From assembly GCA_002811675.1 (NCBI GenBank), contig PDIM01010332.1:7408-44423 (forward strand): DNA of 37,016 nt. The letters are read 5' to 3'. A program made the translations under genes and the position numbers. How positions within the stretch are numbered: position 1 is the first letter of the stretch; the number at the start of each line of letters is the position of its first letter. Below are positions 1-10,051 of the stretch, piece by piece. Origin of the DNA: Ichthyosporea sp. XGB-2017a. Lineage: Eukaryota > Opisthokonta > Ichthyosporea. The notes under the pieces were generated by a model. That model was not told the DNA's origin and did no database searches. It saw only the letters and a program-made list of their open reading frames with translations.

Positions 1-848
1 ATGCTCAGGAAAAGGGGGGGGGACAGGTAAGACTGACGATTGTTTTCTTGGACTGTAATGATCATGAATTAAAGGACTTGATTTTTTCTACCCTTCTCAG
101 ACTGCCATAAGGTTGACTTAATGTTAGGTGTAGCTTAACGAAGTATGTAGTCAAAAAAAATCTGGCACAGAATTTTCGGAAACATGGCAACGGTCAGTAC
201 CGACAACGCTCCTTGGTACCGAGGTCAGGAAAAATGTTCTTCTTTAGGGTTATGTATTGTAGTGTGAATTCCGGGAGTTAATCACAGGACACCCTAAATT
301 GAACTTTACTCCGTTCCAGATAAATCAAATCTCTTTCTCTTGGTTGCCAAGGAACGCTTTTACTATTGGATTGTCCATAGTGACTTGCCACTCCTGTTGT
401 CACATCCTTTGCCGCACGAAAATAGCGTCCCGTACCAAGGGTTAGAGCAAGGTGGTCATTTACCAAGCCAATAGTCAATAGTGTGTGGTACCAAGGCTGA
501 TGGGGTCCACCAAGGAGTGGCTATCCCTCTAAATTTCTAAATGGTGCAGTAAGCAGTTATTAGGTGATGAGGCACAGTACAGTAATTAGGCGAGGATAAT
601 TAGGTACTTTATACTTACACGTCTGTAGTGATACATAACCATAACAACTCCTCGATAACTTTAACAAGTGTTATCACTGCTTGCATAATATTCGACAATG
701 GTTGCGTTTAACTTTTAGTAGTGTGTGGGTTGCCTTTGCAGTGCCAGAAATATCTGCAAATTGTGCTATTGGTTGTAGAGAGTGTTTCACTTGCTTTAAC
801 GCATTCTTAACAGCTTACAAGTGACAAGTTGTTGCTTGGGTTTTGTGT
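1..848. other. Intergenic sequence without a supported gene
   Basis: No convincing coding region is visible on either strand. A short peptide at the extreme left edge ends at a CAG|GTAAGA donor-like site near position 26, so the end of an exon from a gene outside the window is possible but unproven. Between 211 and 515 the motif ACCAAGG recurs five times in both orientations, including a perfect inverted pair (CCTTGGTACC at 211-220 and GGTACCAAGG at 487-496) and a small hairpin (CTTGG-ttg-CCAAG at 339-351). An AGCCAAT (CCAAT-box-like) sequence lies near 465-473. These may be upstream control elements of the gene starting at 960. Confidence 0.5.
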
Positions 849-856
849 ATAAATAA
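849..856 (+). promoter_or_regulatory. TATA box of the 222-aa secreted protein gene
   Basis: TATAAATA lies about 105 bases upstream of the start codon at 960. That spacing fits a short 5' leader. The other genes here with clear TATA boxes (2581, 16358 and 18236) support TATA-dependent promoters in this genome. Confidence 0.55.
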
Positions 857-959
857 GTGCTTTGCTCTTCGGCTCATAAATCTGGGAATCACTCGCGTCA
901 TTAACTACATAAATTTCAAGTGTTAAATCTTAAACTTTTGGATTTTATTTTGTTCAAAA

Positions 960-1628
960 ATGCTTTCTCAACGCCTTGCATTGTTGGTAATTGTGCTTTC
1001 TGGGTTAATGCTACCTTGCTGGTCCGTCCCACTCAAAGGCGAAACATTCCCCCCTCCTCCGCCCCCTTCCATTCCCGCTGTGGCTAACGGAAATGAAACA
1101 GCGGTGAAATATCCCACTATCACAATTAATTTCGCCAGGGAGAAAGATCCCAAAGACAGGTACAATGATTGCTCAGATTTTGGTGAGCTTGACATTAAAC
1201 TCGAGTTTTCTCAGCCTGGTATAACGAGTTTTGACCGTTGTGAAGCCAATGGCCATCCAGCAGACCCTCCCTCCACAGACTGGAGAGTTTGTAAAACCAT
1301 TGGCATTAACCATGATAACTTGCAAAGTGTCCACAAAGTAACTTGCGTCAAGCAGGGATGGGCACTATTTCGCATTCGCTATAAATATCTTTTATCGTGG
1401 AACATCCGTGATTTTTATCCAAACTATATTATCAATCAAAAGGGTGGTGTTGGGGGAGCTCCTTTCATTGCTCAACACACTGCTTCCAGTAGCACAGGCG
1501 TTGACGATATATGGGTGAACTGCTACGGTTATAAAGATTATAGCATGAATGTGGGCTATTGTTCAAAGGTGTCGGAGTTTGATCCAGATTTTAAAGGTTT
1601 CGCACAGGTATTCGCTTACTACCCTTGA
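960..1628 (+). CDS. Small secreted Cys-containing protein, unknown function (222 aa)
   Basis: I do not recognise a family. The N-terminus (residues 1-23) is a good signal peptide: a basic start, a hydrophobic Leu/Val core, then a small-residue cleavage region around Cys-Trp-Ser. A Pro-rich linker follows (six consecutive Pro near residue 32), then a domain of about 170 residues with scattered Cys and many aromatic residues, which looks like a disulfide-stabilised secreted fold. It is a single exon with a TATA box upstream and AATAAA 36 bases after the stop, so it looks like a complete, expressed gene. There is no membrane anchor after the signal peptide. The mature protein is probably released or wall-associated; that is inference. 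Confidence 0.75.
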   Translation: MLSQRLALLVIVLSGLMLPCWSVPLKGETFPPPPPPSIPAVANGNETAVKYPTITINFAREKDPKDRYNDCSDFGELDIKLEFSQPGITSFDRCEANGHPADPPSTDWRVCKTIGINHDNLQSVHKVTCVKQGWALFRIRYKYLLSWNIRDFYPNYIINQKGGVGGAPFIAQHTASSSTGVDDIWVNCYGYKDYSMNVGYCSKVSEFDPDFKGFAQVFAYYP

Positions 1629-1664
1629 GGACTACCCATACATATAAACGTATTCTATTTGATT

Positions 1665-1670
1665 AATAAA
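1665..1670 (+). terminator. Poly(A) signal AATAAA of the 222-aa gene
   Basis: Canonical AATAAA 36 bases downstream of the TGA stop at 1626-1628. Confidence 0.6.
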
Positions 1671-2268
1671 GGACTTTATATCTGGAACCACGATTAACGT
1701 CTCATCGCGGTGGATGCCGTCCTAGTTCTTGTACAATTCTTGTAACGACATGAAGACATCCTGTTTAGAGGCTGTTCAGCTTGGTCAACCGCAGGAAGAT
1801 TTACTCCGGATTTACTGCGATTAGCGAGGAAGAGGTGGAAGAGGTGTTGGTGTAGTCTTCAACACGCCAGTTCTCGGGATCAATCAAAGGGATCCAAGAA
1901 ACAGAAACCTTTGTTGATTCCCTATATCACAGTTCTTAATGACTCCAGTGCATCTCTAAAAGGAAAAGACTTGGCACATATTAACTGGAGGAAATATCAA
2001 ATCAGAGATGTGTTTTAAACACAATAATAATAAGACTAAAACAGATTTGTAAATCCTAAAAATAACCAAATCAAATATCTCCGCTTGTTGAAAAAGTCCA
2101 TTGTCCTTCACATAGCTCGCAGGAATATCTGTCCACTCACCATCCCAACATTCAAAATAGTTTTTTTGGATAGTTTTTAAGATGGGAGATGATTTGATGA
2201 TTAAGAAATAACCCTCATGGCATGGGTGTCTGTGATTTAAATGTACTCTCAAGAACTTTTAAAAGGAA
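1671..2268. other. Intergenic, no supported gene
   Basis: No gene is supported here. A minus-strand open stretch of 98 codons (1956-2252) has no signal peptide, recognisable domain or promoter, and ends in a hydrophobic low-complexity tail. It is treated as chance or a decayed remnant. Confidence 0.45.
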
Positions 2269-2400
2269 TATTCCCCAGTGGGATTTACTAACTACTTAGG
2301 CATATTCCCCAGTGGGATTTACTAATTACTTAGGCATATTCCCCAGAGGGATTTACTAATTACTTAAGCATATTCCCCAGTGGGATTTACTAATTGCTTA
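2269..2400. repeat. 34-bp tandem repeat (minisatellite), about 3.8 copies
   Basis: Units start at 2271, 2305, 2339 and 2373, exactly 34 bases apart. Each begins TTCCCCAG and contains GGGATTTACTAA. The copies differ by only one to three substitutions and the fourth is incomplete. The array lies about 180 bases upstream of the gene at 2581, so it could act as upstream control DNA or be a neutral satellite. Each unit carries a TACTAAC or TACTAAT sequence like the branch points of this genome. Confidence 0.9.
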
Positions 2401-2531
2401 ATTTTATTTCCGTAAAAGTAAATAAAGGAGGAGGTGTGTTTTTGTGAGGAGTGTACTGGACTGAGAGTTGAGAGCTGAACGGGGTTGGATGTGTTTTTAG
2501 TAGTAAGGAGAGAAGATCCCATGATACTGTG

Positions 2532-2538
2532 TATAAAA
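2532..2538 (+). promoter_or_regulatory. TATA box of the DUF2130-like gene
   Basis: TATAAAA lies 43 bases before the ATG at 2581. This implies a very short 5' leader and supports that ATG as the start. Confidence 0.6.
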
Positions 2539-2580
2539 TCGCTTTACTAAATCCCAAAGCAGTCGTCAAACAGAGTTGAA

Positions 2581-3624
2581 ATGCAAGGTGGGGAAAATGG
2601 GGATTACGAGGAGGGGGGGGGGTTGGGCGTGGAGGAGTTGTTGAGTAGGATTCAGACTCTTGAGAATGAGAAGCAGTTTATGATGGCGGAGAAGAATGCT
2701 TTGCAAGGACGACTGGATAAGAATATAGAAACACTGAACAATGAAAGACTCAATAATGCGGAATTGAGGAAATCCATGGACGATTATCGCAAACAGGTTA
2801 TTCAATTAACAGAGGATTATGAAGAACTTAACTATCGAATGAAAGAAATGTCCTTAATCTGCGGTGTGGCAGTGGATTTATCCCGCACAGAGTCAGAAAC
2901 AGATTCAAGCGAGTCTTTTATTCCAAAATCAGTTAAAGCCCTATTTGAAGGAGACGAATTAGTTGTAGAGAAAAGAGAAAAACGATCTGGCACAGCCCCT
3001 GCAGGACTCGCAGACGGGAAATCCCTATTTCAGCATAATGTAAAGAACTCCAGCGGTGTTTTTTGTGGCTCAATCTTATATTATGAATCCCAAACTAAAA
3101 CTTTCCAAGCAACAAATGTAGAGAAAATGAAAGACGCCATGAAGAAGAGACGGTCTGGGTTTGGTGTGATTGTATCTACATCCCTCCCAAGGGATTATAC
3201 ATTTCTTAAACATTATCCAGGGATTTATGTGACTACTGAAAAGGACTTTGAAGCACATTTTACGGTGCTGAGGGAGGCACTGATACGATTACACATGGTC
3301 CATATTGGGAAAGTCCATGATGAAAGTAAAGAGACAGAGCTGCTTCAATATCTGGCGGGGGATCTATTTCAAAATCAAATAAGAGCCATCCTTGCATCCA
3401 CAGGGTCAATGCTGGCTCAGTTGGAAAGTGAAAAGGCAAGTTCGTATAGAAGTTGGAAGGCAAGAGAGGCGGATATTCAGAAAATGAAGGAAGCATCGCT
3501 GACTGCTTTGTTTAGTGTGAATATGCATGCAGAGAGTGCCCTTCTGGCAGAAAATGAGGAGAATGCGCGCTTTATTATGCATTCTTATCAGGACAATGGG
3601 GCGCAAATGGATGAGGGAGCTTGA
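2581..3624 (+). CDS. Coiled-coil protein with a DUF2130-like (PD-(D/E)XK-related) C-terminal domain
   Basis: 347 aa, single exon. Residues 16-92 form a charged heptad-like coiled coil. Residues 140-310 match what I know of the DUF2130 family, common in bacteria: a CGxILYxES segment (162-170), EKMKDAMKKR then VIVSTSLPRD (195-205), GIYV (214-217), LREALIRLH (230-238), and EKxxxxRSWKAREADIQKM near 284-302. In that family the core motif is read as a restriction-like nuclease site with an Asp upstream and Glu-x-Lys downstream. Here the Asp position appears to be Ser148, and Glu169-Ser170 is followed by Gln171, so the Lys is missing; the domain may be catalytically dead. The protein has no signal peptide and should be intracellular. 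The family call rests on motif order recalled from memory, not a search. A bacterial or viral origin by transfer is possible. Confidence 0.8.
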   Translation: MQGGENGDYEEGGGLGVEELLSRIQTLENEKQFMMAEKNALQGRLDKNIETLNNERLNNAELRKSMDDYRKQVIQLTEDYEELNYRMKEMSLICGVAVDLSRTESETDSSESFIPKSVKALFEGDELVVEKREKRSGTAPAGLADGKSLFQHNVKNSSGVFCGSILYYESQTKTFQATNVEKMKDAMKKRRSGFGVIVSTSLPRDYTFLKHYPGIYVTTEKDFEAHFTVLREALIRLHMVHIGKVHDESKETELLQYLAGDLFQNQIRAILASTGSMLAQLESEKASSYRSWKAREADIQKMKEASLTALFSVNMHAESALLAENEENARFIMHSYQDNGAQMDEGA

Positions 3625-3665
3625 CGCAGATATGGAATTTGCAAATCACGAGAGAACTTTTTTTG

Positions 3666-4135
3666 TTAGCGTCAGTGCGTCCGTCTCCTTTTCTTTATCT
3701 GTTCGACAGCATCTTTGAGTTTCACTACCTCCATATTTTACGGCTAGCTTGCAGCACAATAACATCACATTTGTCAATCAGCCCCTTTGCTCCGGTATAG
3801 ATGTGAAGCACTTCTCCCATAACAACACCACACATATATCAAACGAGGCATCTAACTATGGGCAAATCTGATTAATGACTAATCTGAATTACATCCTGTT
3901 TTAGCGTCAGTGCGTCCGTCTCCTTTTCTTTATCTGTTCGACAGCATCTTTGAGTTTCACTACCTCCATATTTTACGGCTAGCTTGCAGCACAATAACAT
4001 CACATTTGTCAATCAGCCCCTTTGCTCCGGTATAGATGTGAAGCACTTCTCCCATAACAACACCACACATATATCAAACGAGGCATCTAACTATGGGCAA
4101 ATCTGATTAATGACTAATCTGAATTACATCCTGTT
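3666..4135. repeat. Exact tandem duplication, 2 x 235 bp
   Basis: Positions 3666-3900 and 3901-4135 read identically base for base, so the duplication is very recent, under strong homogenisation, or an assembly artefact. It starts 42 bases after the stop of the DUF2130-like gene, in its likely 3' region. Each copy carries short protein-like reading frames on the minus strand (see findings). There are no terminal inverted repeats and no transposase, so I see a local duplication, not a mobile element. Confidence 0.93.
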
Positions 4136-4284
4136 TTTGGATACTCTTCCCCCTTTTTGGGATAAAGGAAGGCTTTCTGTTATGCTGCTCAGTGTGGCAA
4201 ATACTTCTATCATGCTGTGACCTTTGCTATGCTTATAACCTTGATGCATCTTCAGCACTAATAGTTGCATTGGATCCAAGTACT

Positions 4285-4497
4285 ATGGAAAAGGAGCAGA
4301 AGAATCTTTTTTTCCTGCATCTCGAGGAAGAGAAAAAGCGCGCAATATTGGCCCCCGAATATGCGTCTTTTGTGAAAAGGGAATGTTCTTATTCGGGCAA
4401 AACATGGCGACACTTTGACTTCTACAAAGAATTCCCAGACGTTTATAAAAGCTGCGGTGTTCGTGTTGTATCTGAAAAGTCATGTTGCAGCCGATGA
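4285..4497 (+). CDS. Possible small protein or exon (71 aa), unknown
   Basis: The frame is open from 4192, but the part before 4285 does not look like a protein start. From the ATG at 4285 the peptide is charged and protein-like (Glu/Lys-rich start, then aromatic residues and Cys) and ends in a Cys-Cys-Ser-Arg tail. There is no TATA box, poly(A) signal or recognised domain. It could be a real small gene, the last exon of something truncated by the neighbouring 235-bp duplication, or chance. It sits between the duplication and the convergent 3' end of the large minus-strand gene. Confidence 0.25.
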   Translation: MEKEQKNLFFLHLEEEKKRAILAPEYASFVKRECSYSGKTWRHFDFYKEFPDVYKSCGVRVVSEKSCCSR

Positions 4498-4592
4498 CTC
4501 AACTCATGTGTAGTCTTGATTATGGTGTGCATGTCGCGTATCAAAGGGTTCTGCACATAGACGCCCGTGTTAAATGTTAATTAAATTTACAG

Positions 4593-4598
4593 TTTATT
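4593..4598 (-). terminator. Poly(A) signal of the 1,702-aa minus-strand gene
   Basis: AATAAA on the minus strand, 35 bases beyond the TAA stop at 4634-4636. It argues that this stop is the true end of the gene, even though the stop lies inside a donor-like GGTAAGC. Confidence 0.6.
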
Positions 4599-4633
4599 TG
4601 TACTATGGAGACGTGATGGGATCCTTGTTCTGC

Positions 4634-7600
4634 TTACCACAAAGAGGTGCAATGTCCTGTAACATAAAATGCGTAGCGGTCACACTTCTCACATGTATCT
4701 CCATAAAATTCTTCGATACACTCGCACTTTTGGGTGGTGGTGTTGTGCGAACCCCCATTCACACATCCCTTACCACCCTTTGGGGCTGGTTGACATTCCA
4801 GACGGTTCTCAAGGGCATTGTAGTCAACACGAAGAACTTTCTTAGGGGATATTTGTACATTTTCTTTAAAGCGCAAACAGTCGCCTACATTAAGGGTAAG
4901 GTGCTCAAACATAAAGTAATCTTCGGGAAATGCAATTCCACGGCTGGGGAAGCAACGTGCATGGAGGATGTCTTGAGAGTCAATCCACTTACTAGTGCGT
5001 TTGTTCCTCTTCAGATAAGGCCATGGGATACAATGTTGAAGGTAGTTTCCTCTGATAGAAGTATCCCGAATACTTGGTGGATCACCGCAGACGACATCCC
5101 CGTCTTGCACCGATTGTTCTGAGCAGTCCGGACATGAGCAGGATGTCAGTGGCTCAACTTTTAAGCAAACGTTTTCATTTTCATAATATCCAGCAAGTTG
5201 TTTGCTTTTAACACATCTGCATGTGATATCCAAGGTGTCTTTCACGCGAAGTACTGAGATTTCGGATAGTTTCTCGGGGTTGAAATTCAAGCAGGTCTCC
5301 AGGTCAAGCGTGGTAACAAGACCATCTCTATAGTTTCGAACACGAAGTTGAAAAGTACGGTAGAGATCGTGCTCGACATTATGTGGCATTGTAACTTCTG
5401 CATAGCCCATTCCAGGCGATATGCTAGGGATCTCAAGCACAGCGAAGTAATTGAGACGATTTATCCATTTATAAGAGACATGATAAGCATTTGCAATTTC
5501 TTTATCAGGCGTGAGAGTTGTTTGTGATGGAGACCTTTCATTCATTTGCACTGACAGAGCTAGGTTTTTTATGATTTGTGGAAGGTGGACAATCCTTTGC
5601 TTCACCGTGTCGGTGGCATCACTGTACATATCAAACGAACATTCAATTGAGAGCGTTTGCTCTTTCAGGCTCTTTGAGGACAATAATGTTTCAACATTCT
5701 GAGGACTTTCCGATGCAATCACACGACAAGCACGGCCAGCAGTACTTTGGTCCACATGCACGAAATATAAGAATGACTCATCAGGTTCAACGACAACAAC
5801 ATGGTTGCAAAGAATGTGATCGGACCATGGCAAAAACAGAATCACATTTGTGCTGAACTTTTCATGCAGTCGAGGACTTTGGCAGTCTGCCTTTTTAATA
5901 GTAGCTGTGCTTGAGTTTAGCTTCAAAGCATTGTAGCATTTAACTTTCACGCCCTCACTTCCATTGTATTCGATAAGACGACAGTCACTTTTACTATAAA
6001 CTAGACAACTATGATCAAATTCGTTATAGCAATTTATACAGACACTTGCGTTTCTTTGAGATACTGTGTATGGGTGGGAGCATTGATCGCATAAATATCC
6101 ATACTGTTGGCTGCAGTGGGGTATCTTACTGAAGCACATTCTATTTAAATATTGAAAGTGTTCATCATATCCACAAGGCGCACACGTACCGCTTGTACAG
6201 TCCTGAGCATGCGATGTTGTAGCTAGAGGAAGTGGCGTATCTGAACCTTCGGCCTCCCAAGCATCCTGTTTAGAAATGGGAAAACTAGACGAGTACAAGT
6301 TGGATGACAAATATCCCGCAGTGAACTTAACGATAGAGTTTCCATTGGTGTAGCTGTGAACGACATCTGGAGTACCGTGGTTCCACGACCATACAGGTTT
6401 GAGATTGAGGGTATCCAAAGACAAAGCTTCGTCCTGGTTCTTCAAAGAGAATGCCTGACATTTTTGAAGGTTGCAGGCGAGCCAGAAGGAAGGTCCTGCG
6501 ATTACATATCTCATTAGCTGGGTGTCACTATACAATGCCTGAAGTACATGAACATTGGGCCCTTCGTCTAAATGTTGCGCCACATGCTTCTGAGGATACC
6601 ATAGGCGACGTTCACTGTCGAACACAAACATATAATTAACGGAAAGACAAGCTATAGACGGCACGGGTCTAATGAAGGTAGAGCTTAACCAGTTCATTTC
6701 ACAAGAGCTGGCCAAGTTATCAAAATTTGGGAAGTCATCTACTCCTTTGCTTTTAAGGACTCCATTACAATTCCAATGATGTGCGGTTTCCGACTTCTTT
6801 ATCGCATTTGAACGTCTGTAGCGCATATCGTTCCGCCATGTACCTTCACAACTAATGGGTCCTGGGTGGAAGGTTGGTATACATTTCGCATGCTTCTCGT
6901 TTTCAGTATTCAGAGACACTGATATGGGCTTTGAATCGGAATCCCTTTTCAGCTCCATGTAGAAAGGAATTTGAAGGGAAAATATCAAAGGAGCAACAAA
7001 ATAAAATCCAGTTTTTGTAATAGCGGAATACCCTGCCGACCAAACTACACTATAGTCCGACAAATACCATGTTTGGGAAACAAATCGAAAATCGAGAGCT
7101 CTTGAATTAGGTGAATGGCTTCCATGTTCCTTGAAGTCCTCCGGTCCTAAGAGGAACCATTTACCGTCCATCATTGAAGGAGTAATTTTGTTTCTGTACA
7201 ACCCATTGAACGAATCAGGTGACTGTGCCGCTTTGTATTTGAGATCATCGTCTCCTGGGTACCTTTGACGACCATCATCACCATAACCCTCCTTCATTGC
7301 TTTCACTTTCTCATTCAAAGAGCTAAACAGGCTTAACTTTTTGAGATTTGTTGTTTCATCCAAATGGGCCAAATAGACATATGCTTCCTTCACCACAGCA
7401 ACAAATGCATTTGGGAGATAGTGATAGTATTGAAAATTCCCAAATATTTTCAGCACGTGGTATTCATCAAAATGAGCATATGCTCCTACCCTGTAAACCG
7501 CATCGGGGCACCTCAACATGGCGTCATCACTTTCAACAAATCGCGCAATGTATCCCTTTGTGGTACCCAGCAACACATGAAGAGTTCCTTTACTACTGGA

Positions 7601-9809
7601 ATCTAAAGACTGTGGAACAATCCCAGCGCATACGGTAGATACTCTTCCAATGTCACCAGCCTCTACTGGAGACGATTGGAACATGGAGTAAATGTTTGGT
7701 ACATTAGATGCTGCAAGGCATTCACTAGCGGAAGTCAATCTCTTAAGACACGCATGACCGTTACAAGTGTAGGTCAATGGAAAATAGTACACATCAGCAT
7801 TATTTTCCGCAAGCGTGACAAACAAGTATCCTTCTTCTTCAAAAATCATGTCAACATCTTTCTCAAATGTAAGGAACGGGATACCACCAGCAATGTCACT
7901 ACGGTAAAGACGACCTTCTTGGGTAAACCAAGTGACTTTATCACCATTCCAGAGTGTTGTAATGATGTTTAAAATGCGTGATTTTGATGTTTCATCGGAG
8001 CGTCCTTGGAAACGAATAGGCAATAGTTTCCCGGGTTCGCTTTGGGATGGTTGTTGGGCCGAGCCCATGCATTGCACGTTTACTGAATGCCACAACGGGG
8101 ACGTTTTGCTAGTGCTCCCAGTTTGACGCCCTAAAAGGCATAAGCCAATTTCGTTAGATTTCAGTTTGTCAGAAGCGTTTTGTGGAAGCGTATCCACAGC
8201 GGTTAAGCAGCTGCAAGTTCGAATGGCTGATATCCTGATGAGCATGTTTCCGATGCTAATAAACCGCTCTTCGTCGTCTTTCCCTGTAAAAGAAAGGTTC
8301 TCCTTCCGGTAATCGTCAACTTTCTCAGAGTACAAAAACGCCACTATAGCTTTACGAAGTATGTCAATAAATTTCACTTCTTTGTCACCTGTATCTCGAA
8401 GATCTATCATTCTTTTCAAGAACGGAGACCGCATTCCGTCCCATAGGTCTTTTACCAATGCCCCACTTAGAGCTTGCCCGCCGCTGTTTGTGAAGTAAAC
8501 ATTGATTGTATTTGTAGTAACCTGTGCGCTGGTATCTTTCTTTGGGCTGGGGCAATCAATCACCAAATGAGGCACCTTGAGCGATTCGCACAGGTTACGC
8601 TGAGAGTCTGGACCCGAGGGTACTACAGTCTCAATTGAAAGATAAAGCATTCCCTGTCTGAGAAGTTTCAAGAGAGTTTGTTCACTGCTTTTAACTTTGG
8701 CAACTTGCTCCAAGAAAAGAGATGGTGAAGAAAAAGGGGAAGAAAGGGCTGCCAGGTTTGCCATTGATTCTTCAGGTGTATCGCCCGCAAAAGATTCCAT
8801 GATAGAGGGCTTGAAGTGCTCAAGATACCTTCTTGCATCAGCTCTGAGGCTTTTGAAAAATGAAGATAAAGAGCGCCTCTGCACAGCTTCTTCTGCTTCT
8901 ATCTCCTGAATGATTTTGGAATACATGTCGTAATATTCCACACGTCCATCATTTACTTCTATATCAACAGCCACGCGTTTGTAGGTTGTATCCTCTTCAA
9001 ATATCTCCTGAATAGTCCGCACAAACCCGATTACCTTGCCACAATACCCCAAAAACGCCATTAGCTTACCCACACGGTGCTTTTTCAAAAACTCTTCAGA
9101 GAGTCTAATTTGCTTTATCTCGCTCAGCGTCATCCCCACTTGAAACCCTTCTTCTACAAAATGCTTCATCTTCTGCTCAAAGAACTTCCCTCCCGCTCCT
9201 TTAATTAAGTCCAAAGGCATGGTCACTTTGTACACCAGGCTATTCTTTGCTGTGCGAACGGTGGAAGATGCCGCACGCGTCGTGGCTTTCATGGTAATTG
9301 CACTGGATCCCATGAGCATTGCAAAGGCAGTCCGGGCAGTATTCTTACTACCCATATAGTAGACATCCAAATACCTTTGAAAGAGATTCTCCACGTGAGC
9401 AAGTTCCGGAGCGATTTTATCCGTGACCTGGCTATCGCTTGCCTCTCGTGTAAGAAGCGCTTGTGAAAAGTCTGGCAATACATAATGTTAGTAATTAACG
9501 CTTCCATTTGTTTTGCCAATGTCCTCCAGGGAACTTACCGCATATGCTTTGCTCGTAATCACAGGGAATACATGTTGAAGCATCCTTTTCCGTTGTTATC
9601 GTTCCTTTTCCATTGCATTTTTTAGCATTTAATGTAGGGTTTGTAGGATTCTTAAAAGGGACACCGAAAGATTGCGAATAGCTGGGTGGTAAAGAGTCCT
9701 TCAGGGAGTCCTTGGCCGGGCTTGAGTACTTTTTAAAGTCAAAAGACAAAAGCACGACACAAGATATTGTCACAATAAGAATTGTAATCACAAGGCTAAG
9801 ATTCCCCAT
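4634..9809 (-). CDS. Giant secretory/membrane protein with C-terminal EGF-like module (1,702 aa, two exons)
   Basis: CDS is complement(join(4634..9471, 9539..9809)); the intron is phase 1 and joins Cys90 to Asp91. The start at 9809 is chosen because it begins a clean hydrophobic signal or anchor (residues 4-23); an upstream in-frame Met at 9896 would put a Phe-rich stretch from a T run ahead of it. Layout: signal anchor; a TCxPCxY...C motif (79-90); a helical region with a Gly-rich hydrophobic segment and the shared EDTTYKR box; a central beta-rich region, propeller-like in appearance (inference); a Cys-rich region containing a second TCxPCxY motif; and a final 43 residues with a laminin/EGF-type pattern (CVNGG...CEC...FYGDTCEKC). 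It is clearly paralogous to the divergent gene at 10052, which lacks the last third. Function is unknown; a surface or secreted adhesive protein is a guess from the EGF-like end. Confidence 0.85.
9472..9538 (-). other. Spliceosomal intron (67 nt) of the 1,702-aa gene
   Basis: On the minus strand it begins GTAAGT, contains a perfect TACTAAC about 16 bases before the 3' end, and ends TTGCCAG. Removing it joins two open frames in phase 1 and places the conserved Cys motif next to the region shared with the paralog. The paralog has no intron here. Confidence 0.88.
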
Positions 9810-10051
9810 GTTAATCAATCGATGTGTGTAAACCAAAAAAAAAAAAGGCAATTTGATTAGTAAACTTGATCTCAAGCATGTGGATGAACATAACAAAAGC
9901 TTTAAGTAGAATGTAAAGAGCTCTCTCTAGCTGGAGAGAGGAATTGAACCTTTAGGTCGCGCAGAGCCAGCCAACTATAGAGTTAACTACAACTACACTT
10001 TTACACAGAAAGTGCAGCTGACAGTGAAAACGCAAGGGGGGCTGGCTTAAC
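9810..10051. promoter_or_regulatory. Shared divergent promoter region of the two giant paralogs
   Basis: These 242 bases separate two start codons that face away from each other. No clear TATA box is visible in either direction. The region holds a 7-bp inverted repeat with a 6-base spacer (CTCTCTC at 9921-9927, GAGAGAG at 9934-9940) and an A12-13 tract near 9834-9846. A bidirectional promoter co-regulating both genes is likely from the geometry. Confidence 0.5.

Noticed and set aside
1956-2252. 98-codon minus-strand open frame.
   Set aside because: No domain, signal or promoter; hydrophobic low-complexity end; not supported as a gene.
4554-4638. GTGGTAAGC at the stop of the 1,702-aa gene read as a splice donor leading to a further exon.
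   Set aside because: The best acceptor gives an immediate TGA, and a minus-strand AATAAA follows the stop by 35 bases; the gene most likely ends here.
4574-5122. 182-codon plus-strand open frame.
   Set aside because: Lies antisense over the EGF-like end of the 1,702-aa gene, whose frame shows conserved Cys patterns; shadow frame.
9921-9990. Minus-strand GGTTCAATTCC looks like a tRNA T arm (B box).
   Set aside because: No acceptor, D arm or anticodon arm can be folded around it, so it is not a tRNA gene; at most a relic or chance match.
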